The notes below the pieces were generated by a model, which was not told the origin of the DNA, made no database searches, and worked only from the letters and a program-made list of their open reading frames with translations. This document shows, in pieces, positions 37,383 through 48,350 of a stretch of 64,000 bases of DNA; the stretch's first letter is position 1; every line of letters begins with the position of its first letter. A program made the translations under genes and the position numbers. This DNA comes from Bugula neritina (Eukaryota; Bryozoa; Gymnolaemata; Cheilostomatida; Bugulidae): assembly GCA_964035545.1 (NCBI GenBank), contig OZ037767.1, positions 11,203,081 through 11,267,080 on the forward strand. Reading direction: 5' to 3'.

Positions 37383-39855
37383 CCTTGAAGCTGGTTTTAA
37401 GCAGACTGGAAGAAGCAGGACTTGCATTGAATGAAGACAAGTGTGAGATTGGTCAAGCTCAAGTGAAGTTTTTAGGCCACATTATAGATGCTAAAGGAGT
37501 CAGCCCTGACCCGGATAAGGTCGCACCAATACATGACTTTCCAGCCCCTACCTGTAAGACAGAGTTGAGGCGACTAAATGGCATGCTAAATCAGCTAGCT
37601 AAGTTAATCTCTCATCTGTCCGAAATCACAGCTCCCATGAGAGTTACTGAAGGAAAGTAAGGCTTGGACATGGAATCAACCTCAAGAGGAAGCTTTCCAA
37701 AAAGTAAAGCAAACACTGATGTCTGCTCAGGTCATAGCACACTATGATCCCAAGCTGAAAACAATTGTTGCCACTGATGTTAGCAACACTGGACTTAGAG
37801 CTGCTATGTTCCAAATACAAAAAGATGGGACAAGGAGGCCAGTATACTAGGTCTTTAACCTCAGTGGAACAAAATTACGCCGCAATAGAAAAGGAGGCAT
37901 TGGCAATGGCTTGGGCATGCAACAAGCTAGATAAGTTTTTAAGAGGACTACCTTTCACCCTAGAGACTGATCACAAGCCTTTAGTTAAGCTTATGGGTGT
38001 AAAAGACCTAGACCAAGTGCCAGCCAGGATTCTCCGATTGAGACTGCGGCTCATGAGGTATGCTCCAAAGATAGAGTATATCCCAGGGTCTTGCAACCAC
38101 GTAGCAGATGCTTTGTCTCCAGCACCCTCTGGTCTACCATCTCGCATAGATGTCATGCTGGTAGAAGAGCTAGAAGCTAGCACTTCCATTATACCTTTAA
38201 TAGATCCAATGATCGAAAAAAATCAAGGAGGCACAACAACTAGATGCTGTGTGCCAAGAGGTCCGAAATTTCATCATAAAAGGATGGCCTAAATATAAAA
38301 CAGATGCCCACACAGCAGTACACCCTTACTGGGATGTCAAAGGACATTTGACACAATCTAAAGGCCTTTTATATGGTTAGCGGCTAGTCATCCCTAGCAG
38401 CCTAAGACTAAAACTGCTTGACCGCATTCACCAGGCCCATCAAGGAATAGTAAAATGTCAGACAAGAGCTAGAAGAGCTATCTGGTGGCCCGAAATGTCC
38501 AACAAAATAAAGGAAACGGTATAAGGGTGTCGGTAGCGCAAAATCAACTCACCGACGCCGGTAGAGCCTCTTCAGCCGTCCACCTTGTCATCTAAACCCT
38601 GGATAAAGTTAGGTGCAGACCTGTTCGAGTTCCAGAAAAAGAAACTATCTGTTAGTGGTCGATTACCATAGCAGATACATAAAAGTTGGGAGATTGGACT
38701 CCCCGTCTTCAGCATTCACTGTGGACAAAGTTAAATCCATCTTCTCAACACATGGAATTCCCGAGGTAGTCATTACTGACAATGGACCTCAGTTCAGCTC
38801 TAAGGAGTTCCAAGAATTTGCCAAGAGTTATGGTTTTCAACACGTGACCAGCTCTCCAAAATATCCAAAGGCCAATGGTGAAGCTGAGAGAGCGGTAAGA
38901 ACAGTAAAGCGTTTGTGGAGCAAAACTACAGATCCATACTTAAACCTACTAACCTATAGAGCTACTCCACTTGAAAACGGATTCACTCCTTCAGAACTCT
39001 TGATGAACAGGCTACTTCGAACTACTCTACCCTCAATGCCTGAAACCCGAGTAGTTCACAAGCCACCAAACATTGCTGAGAAGGAACAACACATAAATCT
39101 AAGGATCATGAATAACTACAACCAACGGCACAAAGCCACTCTGTTGCCTAAACTTTCTCAAGGTTTACCCGTCTATGTCAAAGACACTAAGAAACAGAGC
39201 ACAGTTCTGGCAAGTGTAGCTCCACACTCATACACAGTTAAAACTGAAACAGGAGTTATACGCCGAAACAGAAGTGCGTTGGTAGATCTTCGGGAAGTGG
39301 ACCCCGTATTGCTTGAACCAAATGCTCCTTTGCCGGTTCCTATGGGTGCAGAGGTGCTTGGTCCAAAAGCTAACAAAAAAGCCAATCCATCAAGAACACA
39401 GGCACCCCGGAACATTGGTTGCAGAGGGCTCGGGTACGTCTTTAGCCCATACAGCCACTCCAACGGTTCCGGGTGGGTTTGGTGCTCTACCCAGAGAGCA
39501 AAGATTGCCATGGAGATTTGATGACTATGTGATGAAGTATTGTCCAGATGATCTAACCACGGAGACACTTGTGCCTTCTATGCAACAACCATGAATATAC
39601 ATATTATCATGTTTTTTCTCACTATTGTTAACCTTTATTTACTATTGTCAACCTTAATTAATAGCATACATGATTACATATAAATGGTTTTTGTAACCAA
39701 CTTAGAAAGGGGGATGTTGTGTTGTTTGACTCGCTATTATTCACCGCGTGACTTGTTGAGCTCGGGGATTTTCCTGTTAGTTGAATTGAAATAAATCACG
39801 ATAATTATCAGCTTAGACTCAATCCAGCGTTGTACTCTTGTGCACCAATTACACA
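37383..39855 (+). mobile_element. Gypsy-type LTR element 1, 5'-truncated, with 3' LTR
   Basis: Begins inside the RT and runs to a 141-bp 3' LTR (39,715-39,855, TGTTGTG...TTACACA) preceded by a polypurine tract (AGAAAGGGGGA). The 5' LTR, gag and protease are absent. It lies within the Polinton. Confidence 0.85.
37385..39520 (+). pseudogene. Gypsy pol remnant: RT end, RNase H, integrase (frameshifted)
   Basis: Frames in order: RT C-terminus and connection (KCEIGQAQVKFLGHIIDAKG, 37385-37660); RNase H (IVATDVSNTGL, then NYAAIEKEALAMAWACNKLD and ETDHKPLVKL, ending HVADALS); and integrase. In the integrase the zinc-binding HQAHQG part lies near 38,430 and the core at 38,613-39,521 (DYHSRY, VVITDNGPQF, KANGEAERA: the D, D, E triad). 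A C-terminal basic tail follows. Frame changes near 37,660 and 37,840 and stops near 38,290-38,620 break the polyprotein. RNase H has ATDVS where DAS is usual. It is non-functional. Confidence 0.9.
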
Positions 39856-40146
39856 GAAGTACATAGATGTTGCATATTTACAACTTGCTTTCAAACGATA
39901 TGTGTTCAATAGTAGCAGTGATAGTATTGAATTTCTTTTCACCAAATATATATTGAGATATATTGAAATAAATTGAAGTGTATAGATGTTGTAGATTAAC
40001 AACCTGCTTTTAAACAGTAATATGTGCTCAATGTGAAATATATATGCATAACAGTATTCCATTCACCAACATAAGATAGTATTGATACAATATTTCCCCG
40101 TCATCAAAAATATAACATACTCATATCATTATAAAGTCAGTGTCCG

Positions 40147-40914
40147 TCAGCCCAAAAACCTTATGATTGGTTCGGCGCGTTTGAAATAAGTAATTTGATC
40201 TTGTGGGATGTCATCTGCTTTAATTTCTGTCACATTAAGTGACCAAAATAATTCATCATTAACTTTTTTTGTCACACTGTTTCTCAAAATACAAGTCAAT
40301 TTTCCCACTTTTCCGAAAAATTCTCCTACCTTTAATAGTTGAGGTTGTCTGTTGAGTACCGCGTTCACACAAACCTCATCGTTCATGTTTTTAACGTCAA
40401 CATAACAACCGAGCAATGTTGAGTTTTCACTCTTGCCATAGAATTTAATTTTTTTTTCAAAAATTTTGGCTAGCTTTGTTTTAAAAAGTTCTAGGTATTT
40501 GAGTTTTTTTACATATAAGCATGGCCCACTGTTGGGAACTTTTAATTCATAAATTTTAACTCGCCGATAAATTCATCGGACTTGAAAGAAAAAGAATTTA
40601 CAGCATCGGTTTAATGTTGGTATTAGCTTGTCATTGTAGTAGGATAGTTGTGCTTGCTCATAATTAACAGGGATTAGATAGCAACCTTCTTCATTTGCAG
40701 GTGCTTTGCTCTAATCGACAGTGGCAGCAGTAGTGGCAGAATCATCACTTGTTGTAACAGTTGTACCAGTAGATGAACTAGCGAATGGAATAGACGACAT
40801 CATAGAGGAAGGAGTGGTACTTATGCTAAAAAAGAGAGATTTATTACTATGCCGTATAATTTGAAGCAGAACACTGATCATCAACAACGTTTTATTGGAG
40901 ATTTCGCTTCTCAT
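40147..40914 (-). pseudogene. Decayed Polinton minus-strand gene, unrecognised
   Basis: An 89-residue frame (LGCYVDVKNMNDEVCVNAVL to RAEPIIRFLG, 40147-40416) extends upstream, without its own ATG, through KIYELKVPNSGPCLYVKKLK and a single TGA. Further in-frame sequence runs to about 40,700, then a Ser/Thr-rich piece in another frame (40711-40914). The parts look like one ~220-residue ancestral gene with at least two breaks. By position it could be a Polinton structural gene (minor capsid, for example), but no motif lets me assign it. Confidence 0.4.
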
Positions 40915-41064
40915 GACGGTGTGAAAATTGTATAAAACTTTGATTCACTGTTTTTATCATGCATTTTTTATCTAACTACAACGGTGGAAACATCTAAGAA
41001 AATTAAGAGAAACTTCACATCTTCTTAAACGTTAGCAAAAGCAAGTAACGCAATCAATTCCGAT

Positions 41065-41310
41065 ATGATATCCACAGCCAGTAAGGATTTAATTCTAAGC
41101 CTGGTTGAATGCGCGAGTAATATTATAAAAGACAATGTGCGACTGACACCTGCTCAGTTTCATCATCTGAGACGATACAAAGTAGAACTAGAGCGCTTGG
41201 TCAAGCCCAGAACCTCTCGAAGAGATAAGAAAACTATTCTACAAAAGAGAGGATTTTTAGGAGCATTAGTTCGGCCGTTACTAGAATTACTTCTTGGACC
41301 ACAAAGATGA
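41065..41310 (+). CDS. Small Polinton protein, basic with hydrophobic C-terminus (81 aa)
   Basis: An uninterrupted frame with a basic centre (VKPRTSRRDKKTILQKR) and a hydrophobic end (GFLGALVRPLLELLLG). Small proteins with a similar FLGAL..P.L..LLG tail occur upstream of the integrase in Polinton-type elements, and a comparison with small basic adenovirus-like core proteins is possible, but I cannot confirm it. The gene order (small protein, adaptor-like protein, integrase, PolB) fits one transcriptional direction. It is the only short Polinton frame here without a break. Confidence 0.5.
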   Translation: MISTASKDLILSLVECASNIIKDNVRLTPAQFHHLRRYKVELERLVKPRTSRRDKKTILQKRGFLGALVRPLLELLLGPQR

Positions 41311-41439
41311 AACTTGCTAAAAAGTATTTCCTCATTGACAATGATCATTTCCAACAAATAATGGCGTCACAAAACACCACCAACAACAGACATATTCACT
41401 CATCCTGATGCGAAGCTTGCCAAGCTCTAACAGAAAACA

Positions 41440-42018
41440 ATGGAGCATATTGCTGACAGTGAAACTCTTACAGATTCTGAAAAAATTCAACAACACTCAA
41501 AAATTCTTGAGCAGTATTTAGAAAATTTTATAGACGCCGTGCAAGTTGAAAGAAAACAGGCCTGGTTAGGTAATCGAGCTTCAACTAAAACCACAGGATT
41601 AAGTAATGAAATAACCTCCGCCCCACAACAGGAATTAGGGATGGTAATTAAGGAACCACCGACTGAAACGGAAGAGAAGCAAAGGTTAATAATTAAAGTG
41701 AAAGATGGTGATAATCCAGGTCTCAAAACAGAAGCTTGTAAACTCTTACACAGCATTTCAAAAACTAACACTGTACGCTGGTCAGATGATGGTTAAGTTA
41801 TATATCGTGAAAAAAAGATAAGAGGCTCAGATATAAAGCAGCTAGTGGCAAATAAAGATGGCACGCCACTTGAGCAAGAGCCAATGAAATCTGTATTGAA
41901 AAAATTTAACGAAATTTTGAACCAAGAAGGAATTTTCACAAGACAGCGAGGAGCGAGCGTGAGCACCTACAGAGATTTTAAGAAGCAAATAAAACACAAA
42001 TGGCATAGTTATGAGTAG
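41440..42018 (+). pseudogene. Polinton gene upstream of integrase, interrupted by one stop
   Basis: The 118-codon frame (41440-41796) has an N-terminal helical region and then KLLHSISKTNTVRWSDDG. After a TAA the same frame continues (IYREKKIRGSDIKQLV) to a TAG at 42,016. A 'W-[SN]-[DE]-[DK]-G ... G-S-[DN]-I' pattern occurs in proteins next to Polinton integrases that I recall from other animals; the function is unknown. The single in-frame stop at the conserved spot marks decay. Confidence 0.6.
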
Positions 42019-42740
42019 GCTCTTTCAACTTTACTTCACTCCAAGATTAAAAGCATCTCTAGGAGGTGTCAAAAGACTAATATCACATCATATTTCACCT
42101 TACAAAATCAAAGTCAATAATGCCAAAAATGGCTACGCAGCCACGAAGCCCACTCTCTCCACAAACCGGCTAGAAGAAAGTTTACAAGATGTAAAACTAT
42201 TGTCTTGGGTATTGGCGAACAGTTAAAAGCTGATCTAATTGATATGCGAAGACTTGAGAAAACAAATGATGGAATGGCGTACCTCTTGACCGCCATAGAT
42301 GTTTTCTCTAAACGTGCATGGGAAACTCCAATTTGTTCAAAATCTGAAGAACATATGAGCGCGGTGCAAAACAAAATTTTTTCAAATACAAACTTCAGAG
42401 CTTTACAAACTGACAAAAGGAGAGAGTTTTTGAAGACCTACTCAAAGAAAACAATGCTCATCATTTCGCAACTGAAAACAAAACTGTCAAAGCATCAATA
42501 ATAGAGGGCTTAAACAGAGCGTTGCAAACAACACTATACAGGTGGTTCACATTAAAAAAAATAGCTCACGCTATGTCGACGTTCTAGATGATGTAATGAA
42601 TTCTTATAACAACAGATACCGTACGAGTATTGGTATGTCACCAAATGAAATAACAGCAAACAATCAAGAAGATGTATGGTTGAAGATGTATCTCCCTAAC
42701 ATGCATAAAATACAAACTAAATTGCGAGCGGGTGACTAAG
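42011..42740 (+). pseudogene. Polinton retroviral-type integrase, frameshifted
   Basis: The N-terminal frame (42011-42226) has YFTPRLKASLGGVKRLI, like the Polinton 'P..ASLGG...L' start. The core frame (42205-42501) has KADLIDMRRL (first Asp), FSKRAWETPI, and RALQTDKRREF (second Asp). The third, Glu-bearing motif (ASIIEGLNRAL) lies in another frame near 42,490-42,525. The end (42542-42739) has NSYNNRYRTSIGMSPNEI, the usual integrase C-terminal helix. All three acidic residues survive, but at least three frame changes are needed, so no enzyme is made. Confidence 0.88.
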
Positions 42741-42782
42741 TCTGAATATTGAAAGCATATCAAAAGGCATAAATGTGAGGGT

Positions 42783-45700
42783 GTGCAACAGCAACTAAAA
42801 TTCCCATCTAAATGCTATGCACCAGAGCCTACAATATTTGAAAAGCTAGAAGATAAGTTAGGCATATATGTCGAAGAATCCAGACAAATTTATCCATACC
42901 GCATCACATACGACATCGAGTGCTCACTCAGTCCAGAAAGCTTACCGAAGAATAGAAGTATCAATTACACAACTCACCATGAAATAATAAGCATATCAGT
43001 ATGCTCTAATGCTAAGAGTTTTCACAAGGCTCACACCTTTGTTATTGGGAACAGTCAACATAAATTAATCAAGCGCTTTAGTCAATTACATAGCAGATAT
43101 AGCTAACTGTGGATATGAAGAGTTGTTGATAGCATACAGCGATGTACTTGAAGAGATCACAGAAGTTGAAAAGCAGAGGGGTGAGGTAGAGGAGGAATTT
43201 AAGACTGCAATTTTTCTGCGCCTCAAGTGTATGCAGCCAACTCAGTTGCAAAGCTGAAACAAAGTTTTTTGGAGTATCTTGGGGTTGTGCCCGTAGTTTC
43301 CTATAACGGCGGGCAGTATGACCTCAACATAATGAAAAGTCCGTTAATCAAACATCTCTACAACACTGGCAAGATCAAGTACACTGTGAAAAGAGTGAAT
43401 ACTCTGCAGTGCATCCAAACTGACCAATTTAAGTTTGTTGACATTTGTATTTACATAGCTCCAAGAGACACATATTCCTAATACCTCAAGGCATTTGATT
43501 ATAGTGACAACAAGGGTCACTTTTTCTACGAATGGCCAACCTCTCCAGATATGCTCCAAAAAGTTCACCTCCCACCCTAATCAGCATTCTATAACTTCCT
43601 TAAGCAAAGTAATATTACAGCTGAAGAGTATGCACACTGTCAGCAGGTTTGGGATAGCAGAGGTATGCAGACAATGAAAGACTATCTAACATAATATTAT
43701 GCGGAACTAGATGTTGAGCCCTTCATGGAAGCACTAGAGAAACAAACACAAAGTTATGCCCAGAAAAACATTGACATGCTGAAGTCCACTATATCATTAC
43801 TGGGTCTAGCAGTGCGCTGGATGTTTACTGAACTGGATCGTAGCGCATTTGACATTTCACTGATTGATTAAAGAAATAAGGATGTTTACAGTTTGCTAAA
43901 ACAAAACATAGTAGAAGGGCCCTCCACAGTATTTCACAAATACCACGAAAGGAATGTAACAAAATTGAGGTTTTCTGAATATGGCAGTGAGGTAAAATTA
44001 TGCAAACAGGTGCTGGGTGTTGATGCCAATGTACTTTATCTTTGGAGCATGATGCAAGAGATGCCCACAGGCCACATGATTCGCAGATATGAACACAATG
44101 GTTTTAAACCTCAATTGTTTCAGAAATATGAGAGACAAGCGTGGACATGTTTGAAATATCTGTCTCATACACTGGATATATACATAGAACACATGTTTAT
44201 TAAAGGTGAAGTTAGAATTGGACAGCATGCAATCCTGGTAGATGGCTACTGTAGGGAAAGCAACACAGTATATCAGTTCTATGGCTGTTTGTTTCATGGG
44301 CATTCAAACTGTCCTGTAACCCAAGGCAAACTGTTCAACCCTGTAAATAACAGAAGCATGGAAGATCTCTTTCATTCTACAATGCATAAGGGAGAATACA
44401 TTAGGGCACATGGCTGCAACCTAATTACTATATTTGAGTGTCACTGGCAACAACAAGTTGAGCTTGATGTTGAAACAAAGCAGTTTGTATCCAAATTTGA
44501 GCGCAATGAGTTAAAAGATTGTGGTTCAAAAACGCTTGATGAAATGCTGACAATGATAAAAAATGAGGAATATTTTGGGCTTGTCAAATGTACGGTTCGA
44601 GTTCCAGATCACTTGAAACACAAGTTTTCAGAAATGTGCCCCATTTTTCAGAACATACCAGTTTCAAGAAAAGATCTAAGCGCTCATATGCAAAGTTTTG
44701 CAAGTAATACAAATCATTTGATGATTCCTCAAAGGATGTTAGTAGGCAGCCTGTATGGTGAAAAAATTATCATATCAAGTAAGCTAGCTAAATGGTATTT
44801 AGATCATGGCCTGGAATTTACTCTGATATATCGGTTCATACAATTCAAACTAGTAGCATGCTTTAGAACATTTGGAGAGAGTGTCTCTAATTCTCGAAGG
44901 GAAGGTCACATAGATGAACACAAGATTTTGATGGCTGAAACCTCCAAGCTTGTGAGCAAGTCAGTGTATGGAAAAACTAAAACTAACCAGGAGAAGCACA
45001 GAGATATCAAGTATGTAAGCAACAGTTGCAAAGCATCTAACTACATCAAAAGTGACCGTTGCATTCACATGGAAGAAATTGACGAGAGTTTCTATGAAAT
45101 GACACTACAAAAATGCAAGGTGTGTTATATGTAATATTAATATTATTTCAGATTGGTGCTCCTTGATGAAACTTTTGAGTAATTAAATTATTGTTGGTGT
45201 TATATTTTCAGAATACAATCACCACTCCGCCACTCATAGGTCTTGTGGTGCTGAACTATGCTAAGCTACGAATGCTGGAGTTTTACTACGATTTTATGGC
45301 CAGGTGAGTGGTCTTTCATCAACATGCTGGCTTGCGATCTGCTACACACGTTTGAACATGTCAGTGTGATCAGCTTATCAGAAAGTTTAGCAATGCAGTT
45401 TGGTGTAGTTGATATTTTGCATAAATATGAAGTATCAAGTTGCGGTTTGTGCCGACTCTTCAATACTGATGAAAAACCAGTATTGAACAGTGATATTGCG
45501 AGAATAATTAATGTAATAATTATGCATGCAGGTGACAGTAATTTACGCTAGCTACATAGTTATGTGTGATTGCAACTTTCAGATATGTTGACGGGAAGGA
45601 TTTTCAGTACGTTACCATGGATACTGACAGTGGTTATATGAGTCTCTCAGCCTCATTGAAAGAGATCATCAGACCTGAGTTGCGTTTAGAGCCCTTCCAA

Positions 45701-46133
45701 AATTATGGTAGTTGGCTGCCAAAATCGTTTTACCAGCAACACAGAGACGAGGATGCAGTCGAAGGAGTGGAAGGTGGAAAAGTGTTGTGAGGCTCAGTTA
45801 AAGTTTGACAAAGGTACGCCTGGTCTGTTTAAAACAAAGTTTATTGGGGATGGGGTAATTGCCCTGAACCCAAAAAAATACTTCTGCAGGGGTTTAAGTG
45901 GTCAGACCAAGTTGAGTAGGAAGGGGTTGTCAAAGACTCAGAATAATTTGAGAAAAGAGATGTTCATGAATGTCCTACAAAAAAAACAGAGCTTAACTGG
46001 TGTTAATAGAGGTTTCAAGAGAAAGTCTGGAGAAATGTACTTTTATGAACAGGAAAGAAGGGGCCAGACGTATTTCTACACCAAACGTAGAGTTAATGAA
46101 GATGGTGTGACAACCCATCCTCTGCAATTTTAG
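42783..46133 (+). pseudogene. Polinton protein-primed DNA polymerase B, broken, with two apparent introns
   Basis: Exonuclease motifs come first: YRITYDIEC (Exo I), SYNGGQYDLN (Exo II) and a YAELDVEPFMEAL segment (Exo III region). They are split over frames at 42783-43106, 43227-43481 and about 43,490-43,870. The palm follows (43893-45119): GVDANVLYLW (motif A), FYGCLFHGHSNCP (typical of this polymerase group) and SKSVYGKTKTN (motif B). The frame then crosses two GT...AG gaps, 45120-45211 and 45304-45582, to motif C (VTMDTDSGYMSLS). The C-terminus (45705-46133) has TPGLFKTKFIGDG and GQTYFYTKR. Stops and shifts outside the gaps make it a pseudogene. The family assignment is firm. Confidence 0.92.
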
Positions 46134-46139
46134 GCATTA

Positions 46140-47190
46140 CAATTATCATTGATAAAGTTACTACACTCAACTGCTTTGCTCTGTTCTGCCCTGTTCTCTT
46201 TTCAATGTTGCTGGCATTCTTTCAAATGTATACATATATTGCTCTGTTCTGTTGTATTTTCAATTTTGGTAGCATTCTCTCAAATGTATATGTTATTATT
46301 ATGTACTCTTATTGTATTGCATATTACATGTATTCACATTCTGGTTTATTTTTATATTTAAATTTCTGTGCACACTGATGCTTGTAATCTACACTATTAT
46401 GCTGTCATTTTATTGTTTTTGTTTTTTTATTCTTGATTTATATATTACTGTTTTTATGTTCAATCACATTATAATACATACTTGATATTATGATATCACT
46501 TTCTTTCCACATGTTTGGCTTGCCACTGTTTCAGTCTTCAGCTGGCAAAGCCAGGACTTCATGGTGAATCAAAGTTGTTAAGAGTTTGGTTGTACCACTC
46601 AACAGGAGTTTAGACTATAAAAAAGCTTACAGTTGAATTTTCTATCTAATTCACTCGAATAGGTGTGGTGTGTTACTACTATTAGTTTGGAGGGGGGGGG
46701 GGGGGGGAGGAAACTGCTCTCGTTGTTGAGGATGCTGACCTAGAAAAATTTATTTGACTAAGCAATACAAGTAGAGGGTGAATTTCTAGATCTGTATCTT
46801 CCTGGTTTGGTTTACTTAGTAAGATGTGCTTTACCCGTTGATCACAGGGATTTGCGTGCAGTTCTGAAGCCAGAGTCAGTAGACGCTTTGGAATGTATGA
46901 TTTTAAAACCACTTAGAGTGAGTAGTCTTTTGTCATTGAAATTACCCGAATTCATCTGTGTTACTTAGACAACTTGTTGAGATGATACTTATATTGTCTA
47001 GCAGTTTAATGATTGTAAGGTGTTGCTTAAGGTATTTTTCCATTTTACTTGTAGGTTATAGCGGCGAGGAAAGCTTTGTCCAGAATACACTCCTCCAATG
47101 ATCCAGGTATGGAGGTAAAAAAAAATTGGTTTTTTGACCACCCTATTGTTCTATCAGACTATACAGGGCTATAGCTTTTGTGATCATCAA
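46140..47190. other. Polinton interior, no gene recognised
   Basis: Contains T-rich sequence, a poly-G run of about 17 at 46,690-46,707, and no identifiable frame. The capsid and ATPase genes expected in a Polinton were not found here. Confidence 0.4.
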
Positions 47191-47344
47191 GTCAAGCATA
47201 TGTGACTGTGCATTGGTGTACTTTAATAGAACTCCACAGACTAAAACGTCATATTTGAAAGCAGAGGACAGACAAATTTTTAAGCTACTGACCTCATGTC
47301 CAATCTGTCATTTTTGTATGTAGATATGTTAATTTCATGCCAGC
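47190..47344 (+). repeat. 155-bp direct repeat preceding the 5' LTR of Gypsy element 2
   Basis: AAGCATATGTGACTGTGCAT through TTCATGCCAG. It recurs at 51,862-52,020 just beyond the 3' LTR, in the same orientation, with roughly 85-90% identity by eye. Confidence 0.85.
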
Positions 47345-47574
47345 TATTGACAAATAACTTTGACCTTGAACTAGGAGAGCCTCGTATTCACTTGCACCGG
47401 GATGGTCTACCATTTTCAACAAGAATGCAATCACGAACTACATCAACACAACACATAAGTTATTATATTACTATCAACAACATGGTGTCAGAAGTGAAAG
47501 CATAATCTCTGGCCACATTCGGAGTGACTAATTTGGACGACAATAGAGCAGCTTTTAGCACCACAGCCCCTGAA

Positions 47575-48350
47575 AGATGGGAACCTGGCAGAAGAGTGGA
47601 AAAAGTTTAGAAGGGAGTTTGAGCAGTTTATGGAGGCCACAGAGAAAACTAGGACTGATTTCAAGGTAAAGACAGCTATTTCACTTAGGATTTTTGGTCC
47701 TAGAGGAAATGATATTTATGAGAATTTTGGTCATGAAGCTGAGGATAGGAAAGATTATGATAAAGTGGTTGAACAGTTTGAAAGGTTTTGTGCGCCCCAG
47801 GAAAAGAATTTTATTGCAAGGCATAGGCTTTTATGCATGAAACAGGAAGGGCTTTCTGTTGAAGAGTTTGAAATAAAATTGCTAACTCAGGCTAGGTTTT
47901 GTAAATTAGGTGATCTGACAGAGGATTTGATTTGTCATGCTTTAGTAGAGGGTTTAGATGACAAATCTCTCTGTGATAAATTACTTATGAATGCTTGCGA
48001 ACAAGAGTTGAAATCATCAGCAGCTGTTGAGTCAGCACGTGAACATACAGCTGCTAAGGCACACATGAAAGAGCTTGGTGGGGAGTCTCAGGAAACTGTT
48101 CACCGATTGTATGAGAAGAAGCCATGTGCTAGTGGAAAAGACAGTGATTAAGTGAGAAGAAAAGATAAAAAAGAGGGTAAAAGAGGATCTGTAGATTTTG
48201 TGGATTAGATCATAAGAAAGGTAATTGTCCTGCATATGGCAGAGTGCTCTTACTGTCACAAAAAGAATCATTTCAAAAGAGTATGCAGACAAAAGATGGA
48301 GGAGGAGAAAGAAGAGTGTCAAGCAATTGAGAATAAAACTGAAAACTCAT
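47575..48350 (+). pseudogene. Gypsy element 2 gag with two zinc knuckles (frameshifted)
   Basis: The capsid-like frame is 47630-48151 (ISLRIFGPRGNDIYENF, KYDKVVEQFERFC-like, ARFCKLGDLTEDLICHALVE). It ends in a stop before two CX2CX4HX4C knuckles: CRFCGLDHKKGNC near 48,190-48,230 and CSYCHKKNHFKRVC from about 48,243. The knuckles lie in different frames. The Mag-like gag pattern is recognised from family knowledge. Confidence 0.82.
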
